From NCBI RefSeq assembly GCF_001421435.1, contig NZ_LMKA01000002.1:20910-84909 (forward strand): a stretch of DNA of 64,000 nucleotides, given 5' to 3'. This DNA comes from Chryseobacterium sp. Leaf201. Lineage in GTDB: Bacteria; Bacteroidota; Bacteroidia; Flavobacteriales; Weeksellaceae. Positions 27,269 to 35,935 of this stretch are shown here, piece by piece (position 1 is the first letter of the stretch; every line of letters begins with the position of its first letter). The notes below the pieces were generated by a model. It was given only the letters and a program-made list of their open reading frames with translations. It was not told where the DNA came from and made no database searches. The translations under genes were made by a program, and so were the position numbers.

Positions 27269-28489
27269 CATTTTCCTGATGATCAACTCTGTTGAGTCCG
27301 GTTTTTCGCTGACGAACTTTTCAGCTTTGGCAGACATAACCTGAAGCATTTCTTCATTATTGATCAGGAAGATCACAAAATCAGCAGCAAGGCCTGCATT
27401 TTCAAAAGGTTTCCCTCCGTCCACAGAAATCAGTTCATCTGCCTCCGGATTTTTTCTGTAATGGTTCCCGAAAATCACCGGAACGCCAAAAGTGGCTGCT
27501 TCAAGAATATTGTGCAGTCCTGCATCATGGAAACCTCCGCCTACAACGGCAATGTCTGCATAAGAATATAATTTGGAGAGTAAACCAATGCTGTCTATAA
27601 TTAAAACCCTCGATGTGAACTGTTCATCCGGCCCGGTAATTTCACTGTATAGAACCGCTTCAGGAAAAACCTGTTTTAAGTGCTGAACCCGTTTCAGGTC
27701 ATGCGGCGCAATAATCAGCTTTACATAAGGACTGGAGAGTAAAACTTCCTCTGCAATTTTCTCTTCCGCCTGCCAGGAACTGCCAAAAACCACAGCCTTG
27801 TCATTCCCGATAAAATCTGTGATAAAAGGAACGTGGTTATCCCGTTCCCTCAGCTGTTTTACGCGGTCAAACCTTGTATCTCCCGTTACGGAAGCCTGCA
27901 TCAGGCCAATGCTTCTTGCCAGAGCAAAAGACATATCCGTCTGATGGAAAAACCAGTCGATATTTTTCTGCAGCTGCTGTACAAACCATTTTCCGTAAGA
28001 GGTAAAAAAAGACTGTCCGTCATAAAAAAGAGCCGAGATCACATACGTTTTTGCTCCCTGATTTTTAAGTTCCTGAAGCAGATGATACCAATACTCGTAT
28101 TTCACCGTAAAAAACAGTTCAACGGAAAACTGTGATACAAAATTCTTTACATGAGATTTTTTGTCAAATGGCAGGTAACAGACAACATCTGCAATATGCT
28201 TCTTTTTAACAACATTTTCGTACCCTGACGGCGAGAAGAAAGTAACCAGGATTTTACGGTCAGGAAATTTTTCTTTCAGCTGCTCCAGAACAGGAAGTCC
28301 CTGCTCATATTCCCCCAGGCTGGCTGCATGCATCCAGATCACCCGGTCCGTTCCTGAAAAAGCTGATTTTACTTTCTGCAATGATTCTCTTCTCCCTTCA
28401 ACGCCTTTTTTAGTTTTATCATTGAATAAAGAAAAAACCTTCATCCCGAAGATGAGCAGATTAATAAATATGTGATACAAAAATGCCAT
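27260..28489 (-). CDS. waaA: 3-deoxy-D-manno-octulosonic acid (Kdo) transferase
   Basis: A 409-residue GT-B glycosyltransferase that adds Kdo to lipid A, a core step in LPS synthesis. A membrane-anchoring N-terminal helix (about 1-18) precedes the family motif VIWMHAASLGEYEQGLP, which carries the catalytic Glu of the S-L-G-E type. The C-terminal nucleotide-binding half has VFGSSWQAEE and VVGGGFHDAGLHNILEAA and ends near GKPFENAG. It is the last gene of an operon with an O-methyltransferase, an NlpC/P60 protein and a DUF1648 protein. The 3' end overlaps the opposite-strand hypothetical gene by 9 bp. Confidence 0.93.
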   Translation of the reverse strand: MAFLYHIFINLLIFGMKVFSLFNDKTKKGVEGRRESLQKVKSAFSGTDRVIWMHAASLGEYEQGLPVLEQLKEKFPDRKILVTFFSPSGYENVVKKKHIADVVCYLPFDKKSHVKNFVSQFSVELFFTVKYEYWYHLLQELKNQGAKTYVISALFYDGQSFFTSYGKWFVQQLQKNIDWFFHQTDMSFALARSIGLMQASVTGDTRFDRVKQLRERDNHVPFITDFIGNDKAVVFGSSWQAEEKIAEEVLLSSPYVKLIIAPHDLKRVQHLKQVFPEAVLYSEITGPDEQFTSRVLIIDSIGLLSKLYSYADIAVVGGGFHDAGLHNILEAATFGVPVIFGNHYRKNPEADELISVDGGKPFENAGLAADFVIFLINNEEMLQVMSAKAEKFVSEKPDSTELIIRKMLS

Positions 28490-28499
28490 GCTTCTGATA

Positions 28500-28967
28500 T
28501 TATTTAAATAAGCCTACGAGAATAAAAACAGTAATTAAACTTCCGATGACAGTGAGAAATGAAATTGCCAACGGAACTTTCGGCTTCACCGTTTCATCAA
28601 AAGAATACCTGAACATATAATCCTGGCTGTTCAGGAAAATCAGTGCGATTAAAACAAACAGCCACCTTATGAATATTTCCATGATAAGAAACTGTGCATA
28701 TTTATTTTCTTCGGTAATTTCTACAGGGAAATTGGCAGCACCGGCATCTCTGCTTACCCATGTGAATATAAAATAAAATACAGTGAGCAGAGCAGGCAGT
28801 AAAAAAGAGTATTTTCTGTTGCCGAAACGGTCTGCTTTACCGTCAAAATCAAAATGAACGGGAATGGTCTGCGGCAGGGTTGCATAATGTTTTATGGTAA
28901 ACCTCCATAAAAAAACCAGCAGCCCGAAATTAAAAACATCAAAAATAACCAGAAATGTATCTTTCAT
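28500..28967 (-). CDS. DUF1648-type membrane protein
   Basis: A 155-residue integral membrane protein with about four helices. The segment TIPVHFDFDGKADRFGNRK between the first two helices is the DUF1648 hallmark (IPxHFnxxGxxDrfG), known from SdpI-like immunity proteins and many small Gram-positive and Bacteroidota membrane proteins. No signal peptide beyond the first helix. It lies 10 nt upstream of waaA and 18 nt after the NlpC/P60 gene. Its role is unknown. Confidence 0.85.
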   Translation of the reverse strand: MKDTFLVIFDVFNFGLLVFLWRFTIKHYATLPQTIPVHFDFDGKADRFGNRKYSFLLPALLTVFYFIFTWVSRDAGAANFPVEITEENKYAQFLIMEIFIRWLFVLIALIFLNSQDYMFRYSFDETVKPKVPLAISFLTVIGSLITVFILVGLFK

Positions 28968-28985
28968 TTCAGAGGAATTAAAACG

Positions 28986-29705
28986 TTATAAAATATTTTT
29001 AATTACCCTTAGCTTATGGGTATGCTTATTCATTTCCTTATTGAAAATCCCTGTAGAATCCAGCGTATCAATCCTCACCTTCCCCGAAGCATGGATGATT
29101 CTCTGATTGTCCAGCATGATGCCTACATGGATGATCTTTCCTTCTGCACTTTCGAAAAACGCCAGGTCACCCGGACGGCTCTCCTCTACAAAAGTAAGTG
29201 ACTCCCCCACTTCTACCTGCTGGGAAGTATCTCTCGGCAGCTTTACGCCGTGAATTTTATAAACCAGCTGGGTAAATCCGGAACAGTCTACCGCGAAATA
29301 ACTTTTTCCGCCCCACAGGTAAGGAACATTTAAAAACTCCTTAGCGGTAAGGGAAATACTCTCACGCACGTCATGGCTCCGTCTGGAAGCTACTGCAGGA
29401 AATTCAACCTCTGAACCCATTGACAGCAGCATCTTTCCGTCACGCATTAAAACGGAAGAAAAATCTTCAGTAATAACCGTAACTTTCCGTCTGGCCAGAT
29501 CCTCCCCGGTTACAGGTTTTAACTGTTTGGTATCCATCCACCCTTCATAGCCGTCATAATGCATTTTTATCCGGGTCCAGTTTTTATTGACTTCCAGAAT
29601 ATCCGCACTTTCCCCGAACAGTATTTCCGTAACGATTTCCGCCCGGTCAGAACTTTCTGCACGAACGGGTGCTACGGTAACCACACAAATTCCTTTATCC
29701 ATCAA
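28986..29705 (-). CDS. NlpC/P60 (C40) peptidase with N-terminal SH3 domain
   Basis: A 239-residue predicted peptidoglycan endopeptidase. The N-terminal half is an SH3-like domain (about 1-70, with GESADILEVNKNWTRIK and YEGWMDTKQL). The C-terminal NlpC/P60 domain carries the catalytic Cys in AVDCSGFTQLVY, the His in IIHVGIML and a third polar residue in RIIHASG. This YkfC-like layout cleaves bonds next to D-Glu in stem peptides. No classical signal peptide is visible, so it may act in the cytoplasm on recycled muropeptides. In the operon it follows the O-methyltransferase gene by 17 nt. Confidence 0.9.
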   Translation of the reverse strand: MMDKGICVVTVAPVRAESSDRAEIVTEILFGESADILEVNKNWTRIKMHYDGYEGWMDTKQLKPVTGEDLARRKVTVITEDFSSVLMRDGKMLLSMGSEVEFPAVASRRSHDVRESISLTAKEFLNVPYLWGGKSYFAVDCSGFTQLVYKIHGVKLPRDTSQQVEVGESLTFVEESRPGDLAFFESAEGKIIHVGIMLDNQRIIHASGKVRIDTLDSTGIFNKEMNKHTHKLRVIKNIL

Positions 29706-29722
29706 GTTATATTATTGAATGA

Positions 29723-30370
29723 TTATTTTCTGCGGAGAAAATTTACTCCGTCCCGCAAAGGTAAAATAAGATTTTCAAAATCGTCATCTTTTGCAATCAA
29801 ATCATTTAATTCCTTAATCACCTGCGTAGACCGCTGTTTCGGGTTTTCTTCCAGCACTTTCCCGTACCAGAGCACATTATCGAACATGATAACCGATCCG
29901 GATGCTGTTCTTGGTTTTATAAGCCTGAAATATTCTGCATAGTTCTCTTTGTCTGCATCAATGAAAACCAAGTCAAAAATTTCCTCTGTCTCCTTTAAAA
30001 ATTCTTTGGCATCCTGAAGCCTGAAATCGATCTGCGAAGAATATTTACTTTCGGCAAAATATTTCCTCGACAAATGTGCCAGGTCTTCATTAACATCCAG
30101 TGTCGTGATTTTTCCGTCTTCAGAAAGACCTTCTGTTAAGCATAGTGTAGCATACCCGGTAAAAGTCCCGATTTCAAGAATATTTTTCGGGCGGAGCATC
30201 CTGGAAATGATCGTTAACAGCCTTCCCTGCTGATAACCGGAAATCATATGCGGCTGCGTGGTTTTCTGATAGGTTTCCCGTCTTAACTTTTTCAGAATTT
30301 CAGGTTCCGAAGAAGCGTGGGTTTCCAGATACCGGTCCATTTCCGGATTTTTTTCTTCAAAAAAGCTCAT
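29723..30370 (-). CDS. SAM-dependent O-methyltransferase (class I)
   Basis: About 215 residues starting at MSFFEEKNP (30370); an upstream start at 30391 overlaps the promoter box, so I prefer the shorter one. It is a catechol-O-methyltransferase-like enzyme: the SAM-binding GTFTGYATLCLTEGL (motif I), LDVNEDL (acidic loop), and FVFIDADKENYAEYF with metal-binding Asp. The substrate is unknown; this family methylates small phenolics and related hydroxyl compounds. First gene of the operon that ends in waaA. Confidence 0.9.
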   Translation of the reverse strand: MSFFEEKNPEMDRYLETHASSEPEILKKLRRETYQKTTQPHMISGYQQGRLLTIISRMLRPKNILEIGTFTGYATLCLTEGLSEDGKITTLDVNEDLAHLSRKYFAESKYSSQIDFRLQDAKEFLKETEEIFDLVFIDADKENYAEYFRLIKPRTASGSVIMFDNVLWYGKVLEENPKQRSTQVIKELNDLIAKDDDFENLILPLRDGVNFLRRK

Positions 30371-30388
30371 GATACAAATTTTGTGATT

Positions 30389-30396
30389 CAAAATTA
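30389..30396 (-). promoter_or_regulatory. -7 box for the O-methyltransferase to waaA operon
   Basis: TAATTTTG on the minus strand, 18 nt before the ATG at 30370. It covers the possible upstream start codon at 30391, which supports the shorter protein. Confidence 0.5.
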
Positions 30397-30399
30397 CTT

Positions 30400-30705
30400 A
30401 AATATAGGCAAAAAGCATGAATAATACAGAAGACAGAGAGCACGAGAGAAAAATTTACTTAAAATACCGTAGAAATACGGATAGTTTGGTATGATAATAA
30501 TTCTAATTTTGCAACGCAGGGTAAACACTAAGACCAAGATGAATGAAGGAGAAAAAAAACAAATTAACCACAGAATCAGAGAACCGCAGTGCCGCAAGGT
30601 GCTGCGAATTCTTATCCAGACACTGTCAAACTGAAAATATCCGGATCAATTTTTAAACGGATCAATCATCCTGTTACTTAAAAAAGAAGAACTTATCTGA
30701 TAAAA
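30400..30705. other. Intergenic stretch without a visible gene
   Basis: Between the O-methyltransferase promoter and the terminator near 30710 I see no supported gene. It holds a small hairpin (CCGTAGAAATACGG, about 30467-30480) and a segment near 30560-30605 with ACCACAGAATCAGAGAACCGCAG. That segment resembles a decayed form of the dispersed ACCACAGAGGCACAGAG-type repeats known from several bacterial phyla. Confidence 0.4.
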
Positions 30706-30709
30706 AAAA

Positions 30710-30743
30710 CAAATCCCGAAGCAATTCGGGATTTGTTTTTTTT
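30710..30743. terminator. Bidirectional terminator after the OmpA-like gene
   Basis: CAAATCCCGAA pairs with TTCGGGATTTG around a 4-nt loop, with eight A on the left and eight T on the right. It can end minus-strand transcription from the OmpA-like gene and any plus-strand transcription. Confidence 0.85.
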
Positions 30744-30763
30744 GATTGAATGTTTTGATTTAA

Positions 30764-31597
30764 TTATTTCTTTGGCGTGATGTCCATCAGTTTCATGAAC
30801 TCATCCAGTTTAGGCATGATGATGATCTCCGTCCTTCTGTTTTCAGCTCTTCCGGAAACACTCATGTTGGTTGCTTTAGGATTAAATTCAGAACGTCCTC
30901 CCGCTGTAATTCTTGCCGGGTCAACACCAAACTGAGTCTGCAGGACTTTAGCTACGGAAGTTCCTCTTAAAGCAGAAAGATCCCAGTTGTCTCTCGGTAA
31001 ATTTGACGAATTTAAAGGGGCATTATCGGTATTCCCTTCAATCAGTACTGAATATTTGTCATAGTCGTTGATTACTTTGGCCACTTTGCCAAGTACTTCC
31101 TGAGCAGCAGGCAATACATTGTAATCTCCTGTCTTATATAACATTTTGTCTGAAAGTGAAATCATTACTACTCCTTTCAGCACTTTTACCTGAACATCGC
31201 TGTCCGCTACATTATCCAAAGATCTTTTCAACTTGTTTGATAAAGCCAGGTTTAAGCTGTCATTTTTCGCATTGCTTGAAATCAGCTGCTTGATATAAGA
31301 ATTTGAAGAATTGATCTCGCCCACTAACTTATCAATGTTTGCCGAACTTTTCCCTGTATTTGAAAGGCAGGCATCCAACGAAGATTTTAAAGCGTCATGC
31401 TGGCTTTTCAGCAAACCGTTTTCACTTGCCAAAGCAGAGTTCTGAGATTTCAGATCCTGAATTTCTCTCTGTCTTTCCCCTACGTTTTCAATACACTGTT
31501 TGTAATTCGAGCTTAATGCATCATACTGCTTTTTGCTGATACAAGATGTCATCCCCAACACCATTGCAGATACTGCTAAGATTTTAAATATTTTCAT
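30764..31597 (-). CDS. OmpA-family peptidoglycan-binding lipoprotein
   Basis: A 277-residue protein. The signal peptide ends in a lipobox-like LGMTSC (Cys about 19), then a long helical coiled-coil spacer (about 25-130) with many Asn/Ser/Leu heptads follows. The C-terminal OmpA domain (about 150-270) has VLIEGNTDNAPLN, NWDLSALRGTSVAKVL and GRAENRRTEIIIMP, the residues that grip diaminopimelate in peptidoglycan. It probably tethers the outer membrane to the wall. Divergent from tilS, with a -7 box TACCTTTG at 31620-31627. Confidence 0.9.
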   Translation of the reverse strand: MKIFKILAVSAMVLGMTSCISKKQYDALSSNYKQCIENVGERQREIQDLKSQNSALASENGLLKSQHDALKSSLDACLSNTGKSSANIDKLVGEINSSNSYIKQLISSNAKNDSLNLALSNKLKRSLDNVADSDVQVKVLKGVVMISLSDKMLYKTGDYNVLPAAQEVLGKVAKVINDYDKYSVLIEGNTDNAPLNSSNLPRDNWDLSALRGTSVAKVLQTQFGVDPARITAGGRSEFNPKATNMSVSGRAENRRTEIIIMPKLDEFMKLMDITPKK

Positions 31598-31619
31598 AAA
31601 TAATCATTTTTAGACGGTC

Positions 31620-31627
31620 CAAAGGTA
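31620..31627 (-). promoter_or_regulatory. -7 box for the OmpA-like gene
   Basis: TACCTTTG on the minus strand, 22 nt before the start codon at 31597; back to back with the tilS promoter. Confidence 0.5.
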
Positions 31628-31652
31628 AAAAATTCATTTTAATTATATGGAT

Positions 31653-31660
31653 TATCTTTG
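31653..31660 (+). promoter_or_regulatory. -7 box for tilS
   Basis: TATCTTTG on the plus strand. It lies downstream of the ATG at 31647, so that codon cannot be in the transcript; the ATG at 31683 is the likely start. Confidence 0.55.
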
Positions 31661-31682
31661 TACAAAGAAATTCTCAGCATCC

Positions 31683-33026
31683 ATGTTGAACCCATCAGGC
31701 TTAAAAAAACAATTAGATTACCTTATCCATCTTTCTGAACGCAGAAGCTATCTTATTGCGGTAAGCGGCGGGGCTGATTCTATGGTGCTCGTCTGGCTGT
31801 TTAATGAGTTAAAGGATGTGGGATATCCATTTCAGGTTGCCCATGTGAATTATGGGCTCCGGGGCAGTGATTCGGATCTGGACCAGAAAGTTGCTGAAGA
31901 TTTCTGTAAAAAAAACAATATTAAGTTTCATTTATATCAAGTTTCTGAAAAAGACCGGAAGCCCGGAAACTCCATCCAGTTCTGGGCGCGGGAATTGAGG
32001 TACCGGTTCTTCAGAGAAATTCAGGAAAAGGAACATCTGGAATTTCTGGTAACTGCCCACCACCTGAACGACCAGCTGGAAACATTCATCATCAATCTTT
32101 CCAAAGCAGCGGGAATTAACGGGCTGAGCGGAATTCCGGCAAACAGCAACGGTATTTTACGCCCTCTTTTAAATTTCACAAAAGAGGAAATTTATTGTTT
32201 CGCACGAGAAAACAATATTGCCTATCGTGAAGACCTGTCTAATCAGAAAAATGATTACCTGAGAAACAGGATAAGAAACTGTATTGTTCCGGAACTGCTG
32301 GAAACCAATGATCATTTTCTGGAGAATTTCAGGAAAAGCCTGTCTTATTTAAATCAGACCAGGGATTTTGTTCAGGAAAAGATCCAGGAGACAGAAAACC
32401 GGATTTCTATTGCTGATAGACCGCATACAATTTTATCCCGTGAAAAACTGGCTCAGGAAAGTGACTTTGCGAAATTTGAAATTTTAAAAAAATACGGTTT
32501 TAATCAGGAAAACGAGATTCCTAAAATTTTTAATACTGAAAACGGGAGCTCTTTTTTTTCAGCAGATTACCGGCTTATCATTAACCGGGAAGAACTGATT
32601 TTCAAAAAAAGGACAGGTGATGAAGAGCAAAATCAGGATGAAGAAATTGTCCTGATTGAAAATTTTGATTTTTCTGAAAACCAAATCATTATTAATCTCG
32701 AAAGTAATATTGGCAGCATTGAAGAAATCAATAAAACTTTTGAATGGTGTTTTGATGCCGGAAAACTCCGCTTTCCTTTGCGGTTAAGACGGCAACAGGA
32801 CGGTGATGAATTTTTTCCGTACGGTTTTTCAGGGAAAAAGAAAGTCTCCAAGTTTTTTAGGGACGAAAAAATATCTATTTTAGCGAGGCGAAAAATATGG
32901 ATTCTGGCTGACCGTGAAAATTCCATACTCGGGATTATTCCGTACAGGCAGGACCGGAGATATGCAGGGGATGAGAAAACCAACAATATTCTCAGAATTT
33001 TTAATAAAAGCAAAAATGAAATTTAG
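31683..33026 (+). CDS. tilS: tRNA(Ile)-lysidine synthase
   Basis: About 447 residues. TilS converts C34 of tRNA-Ile(CAU) to lysidine, so that it reads AUA codons. The N-terminal ATP-pyrophosphatase domain carries the P-loop SGGADSM at about residues 24-30, HVNYGLRGSDSDLDQ, and the TAHHLNDQLETF motif that is typical of TilS. A C-terminal substrate-binding domain (LRLRRQQDGDEFFPYG, KKVSKFF) follows. The start is placed at 31683 because the promoter box lies after the upstream ATG at 31647. It overlaps the DsbD-like gene by 11 bp. Confidence 0.93.
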   Translation: MLNPSGLKKQLDYLIHLSERRSYLIAVSGGADSMVLVWLFNELKDVGYPFQVAHVNYGLRGSDSDLDQKVAEDFCKKNNIKFHLYQVSEKDRKPGNSIQFWARELRYRFFREIQEKEHLEFLVTAHHLNDQLETFIINLSKAAGINGLSGIPANSNGILRPLLNFTKEEIYCFARENNIAYREDLSNQKNDYLRNRIRNCIVPELLETNDHFLENFRKSLSYLNQTRDFVQEKIQETENRISIADRPHTILSREKLAQESDFAKFEILKKYGFNQENEIPKIFNTENGSSFFSADYRLIINREELIFKKRTGDEEQNQDEEIVLIENFDFSENQIIINLESNIGSIEEINKTFEWCFDAGKLRFPLRLRRQQDGDEFFPYGFSGKKKVSKFFRDEKISILARRKIWILADRENSILGIIPYRQDRRYAGDEKTNNILRIFNKSKNEI

Positions 33027-35085
33027 AAACTGGTTTTTATTGGTTCTGCTGTTTTTAGCAGCGGGAATTAATGCACAAATCAAAAATCCTGTAAAATTTA
33101 AATTTACAATCAACGAATTAGGGAACAACCAGTATGAAGCCGTGCTGAATGCAACCATGGAAAGCGGCTGGCATATTTATTCCAAAGATATTCCGGAAGA
33201 TACGGGGATTCCGACTGAGTATAAAGTTTCGGGGAAAAACATTGAACTGATCGGAAAATTTACAGAAACCGGAAAAAAACATGAAGAGTTTTCTGAAGCT
33301 TTCGGAGGAAATATCGTGTATTATTCCAATACAGCGGGTTTTAAGCAGAAGTTCAGGTTAAAGGACGGAACCAAACCCGGCGATGCAGTTGCCGAAATTA
33401 CCTATCAGACCTGCGACGACCGGGTCTGTCTGGCACCCAACACCCTGGAATTCACTAAACAGGTTACGCCTAAAGGTATTCCTGAGGAAACCGCCACAGC
33501 TGAAACCGCAGAACCTGCCAAAGATTCTGTACAAGCCGTGGAAACTATTGCTGAAAACCCCAAAAAGGACGAAGTTACAGTTATGGAAACTTCAAAACTG
33601 GACCCGAAACAATTAAAGATAGTATCCATTGATTTCCAGAAACCCTTGACGGATTGCGGAACAGCCGCCGCAAAAGTGGATGAAAATTACTGGACTTATC
33701 TGTTCCTGGGCTTCATCGGAGGGCTTATTGCATTGCTTACGCCATGTGTGTTCCCTATGATCCCGCTGACGGTTTCATTTTTTACCAAAGGCAATAAAAA
33801 CAAGGCAAAAGGAAAAAGAGATGCTTTGATCTACGGATTCTTCATCTTCATGATTTTTGTTTTATTAAGTGTACCCTTTCATATTATTGACGGGATTGCA
33901 GGAAATGTATTCAACGAGATTTCCACCAGCGTATGGCTGAATATTGCATTCTTTATTATATTCATTTTCTTTGCAGGAAGCTTCTTCGGATACTATGACA
34001 TTACGTTGCCGAGCTCAATTGCAAACAAATCTTCAAAGGCAGAAGAGGCCGGCGGAATCATCGGTATTTTCTTTATGGCCTTAACGCTTGTTATTGTTTC
34101 ATTCTCCTGTACAGGTCCTATTTTGGGAAGCTTACTGGGAAGTGCCGTAACAGGTTCTACCAATGTTCCGATGCTGCTGACTTTTGCACTGGCCGGATTC
34201 GGACTGGCCTGGGCAATTATTTTCGGATTGCTGGCCCTGTTTCCGCAGGCATTACAGAGCCTTCCGAAATCAGGGGGCTGGATGAATACGGTAAAAGTGG
34301 TTTTAGGATTCGTAGAACTGGCTTTAGCCTTAAAATTCTTATCCAAAGCAGACCTTGTTTCTAAAACATTCCTGCTGAAAAGAGAGCTTTTCATCGCCAT
34401 CTGGATTATTATTGCTCTTGGACTGACTTTATATTTATTCGGGCTTATCAGATTTCCGCATGATGATAAAAAACCGAAAATTTCAGTGGGCAGAAAAATT
34501 TTAGGTGTCCTGGGATTAGGGTTTGTGATCTATCTGGTACAGGGATTAATTCCTTCGGACCGCCCGAAGCTTCAGCTGCTGAGCGGAATCCTGCCTCCGC
34601 TGAATGTAAGCTACTTCCATGACGAGAAAGACGGAATCTTGGGAATGCATCCGGAGCATGATTTCTTTACTGCTGTAGAGCTCGCAAAAAAAGAAAATAA
34701 GCCTGTGTTAATTGACTTTACAGGATATGGCTGTGAAAACTGCCGGAAAATGGAAGAATTCGTCTGGAGTGAACCCGATATCCTGCCGATCCTTCAGAAT
34801 GACATCGTACTGGCTTCTTTATATGTTGATGATAAAGAAGAACTTCCTGAAGACCAGAAAACAAAAATTGATTTGGGTGACGGGCAGGTAAAAAAGGTTA
34901 AAACCATTGGGGACCGCTGGAGCCTGTTCCAACAGGTGAATTTCAACAACAATTCCCAGCCGCACTATGTATTGATAACACCGGACGGAAAAGTAATCAA
35001 TACTCCGGTTTCAGGATATATGCCGAAAGAGGATTTCAAAAAATTCCTGGAATGCGGTGTTAATTTCTATAAAAAGAATAAATAA
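33016..35085 (+). CDS. dsbD: DsbD-like thiol:disulfide interchange protein
   Basis: About 689 residues from ATG 33016, where a clear signal peptide begins (FRNWFLLVLLFLAAGINAQ). An open frame extends 34 codons further up inside tilS but gives a non-secretory start. Layout: an N-terminal periplasmic DsbD-alpha-like domain (to about 155, with the CDDRVC pair), an Ala/Glu/Pro linker, and about eight membrane helices. The helices carry the redox cysteines of the CcdA type (TPCVFPMIPLTVSFF and SCTGPILGSLLG). A C-terminal thioredoxin domain has GYGCENCRKMEEF. It moves reducing power from cytoplasmic thioredoxin to periplasmic proteins. It overlaps tilS by 11 bp and is followed by a terminator. Confidence 0.92.
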   Translation: MKFRNWFLLVLLFLAAGINAQIKNPVKFKFTINELGNNQYEAVLNATMESGWHIYSKDIPEDTGIPTEYKVSGKNIELIGKFTETGKKHEEFSEAFGGNIVYYSNTAGFKQKFRLKDGTKPGDAVAEITYQTCDDRVCLAPNTLEFTKQVTPKGIPEETATAETAEPAKDSVQAVETIAENPKKDEVTVMETSKLDPKQLKIVSIDFQKPLTDCGTAAAKVDENYWTYLFLGFIGGLIALLTPCVFPMIPLTVSFFTKGNKNKAKGKRDALIYGFFIFMIFVLLSVPFHIIDGIAGNVFNEISTSVWLNIAFFIIFIFFAGSFFGYYDITLPSSIANKSSKAEEAGGIIGIFFMALTLVIVSFSCTGPILGSLLGSAVTGSTNVPMLLTFALAGFGLAWAIIFGLLALFPQALQSLPKSGGWMNTVKVVLGFVELALALKFLSKADLVSKTFLLKRELFIAIWIIIALGLTLYLFGLIRFPHDDKKPKISVGRKILGVLGLGFVIYLVQGLIPSDRPKLQLLSGILPPLNVSYFHDEKDGILGMHPEHDFFTAVELAKKENKPVLIDFTGYGCENCRKMEEFVWSEPDILPILQNDIVLASLYVDDKEELPEDQKTKIDLGDGQVKKVKTIGDRWSLFQQVNFNNNSQPHYVLITPDGKVINTPVSGYMPKEDFKKFLECGVNFYKKNK

Positions 35086-35103
35086 CGGTTCCTTTATAAA
35101 AGC

Positions 35104-35137
35104 AAAAGCCTTATCATTTAACCGGTAAGGCTTTTTT
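35104..35137 (+). terminator. Terminator after the DsbD-like gene
   Basis: AAAAGCCTTA pairs with TAAGGCTTTT across a 12-nt loop, followed by further T; 19 nt after the stop codon. Confidence 0.85.
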
Positions 35138-35297
35138 ATGGCCCTGATTTCTAAGGTATTGTCTGAACAACTATTCAAAGAATATAAAATCAACAGATAT
35201 TTACAATATCAGGTATGAAATTTGCATTAAAAACAAACAATAGAGATACTATTCTCATCTCTAAGAAATAACCGTTTAATATTTAAAAACTACAACC

Positions 35298-35816
35298 ATG
35301 GCAGAAATCATTGCACAAGAGAAGCAGGGAGCAGGCAAACAGCGAAAAAAACCAATCCGCGTTGACATGACTCCCATGGTAGACTTAGGATTTTTACTCA
35401 TCACATTTTTTATGTTTACCACCAATTTCACAAAACCTAATGTGATGGATTTAGGGTTACCGGCAAAAGGGCCACAGCCACCTCATAATGTTGTAAAAGA
35501 CAAAAATCAGGTTACTTTTATTTTAGGAAAAGACAATCGCGTTTTTTATCATCAGAGCAATAAGGAGGATTTAAACAAAAATAATTTAAAAGAAACTGAT
35601 TTCAGCGGAATCAATATCACTAAAATCATTTCTGAAGCGTATGACCATGCTCCTAAAAAAGAGAACTTCACTATTATTATTGAGCCAACGGATGATGCGA
35701 ATTATAAGAATTTCGTAGATGTCCTGGACAATGTCGCAATTTCCAAAAAAGAACGCTACGGAGTAACAGACATTAAACCATGGGAAAAGAAAGTGTATGA
35801 AGAATTAACTCAATAA
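35298..35816 (+). CDS. exbD: Solitary ExbD/TolR-family protein
   Basis: A 172-residue ExbD paralogue. Basic cytoplasmic start (KQRKKPIRVD), membrane helix MTPMVDLGFLLITFFMFTT with the proton-relaying Asp, then NVMDLGLPAKGPQPPH. From the start of the membrane helix through LGLPAK it is almost identical to the second ExbD at 18813-19388, and the periplasmic halves align too (FTIIIEPTDDANYKNFVDVLD, KKERYGVTDIKPWEK). It lacks the Ala-rich tail. No exbB or tonB is adjacent. It is either an exchangeable stator subunit for the 20-kb operon or part of a separate motor. It has its own terminator. Confidence 0.9.
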   Translation: MAEIIAQEKQGAGKQRKKPIRVDMTPMVDLGFLLITFFMFTTNFTKPNVMDLGLPAKGPQPPHNVVKDKNQVTFILGKDNRVFYHQSNKEDLNKNNLKETDFSGINITKIISEAYDHAPKKENFTIIIEPTDDANYKNFVDVLDNVAISKKERYGVTDIKPWEKKVYEELTQ

Positions 35817-35882
35817 TAAATTTGAAAATAATAAGGAAAAGCTTTCCAAGCAGTATATTCATAAACAAAAGTTTAATATCGA

Positions 35883-35908
35883 AGGGCATTTCAGAATGCC
35901 CTTTTTTA
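35883..35908 (+). terminator. Terminator after the solitary exbD
   Basis: AGGGCATT pairs with AATGCCCT around TCAG, followed by six T. It lies about 65 nt after the stop codon and directly before the next promoter. Confidence 0.85.
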
Positions 35909-35910
35909 TT

Positions 35911-35918
35911 TATTTTTG
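35911..35918 (+). promoter_or_regulatory. -7 box for the 35936 lipoprotein operon
   Basis: TATTTTTG on the plus strand, starting just after the terminator's T run; the start codon follows 17 nt after the final G. Confidence 0.5.
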
Positions 35919-35935
35919 GGGGATAATTTTATTCA

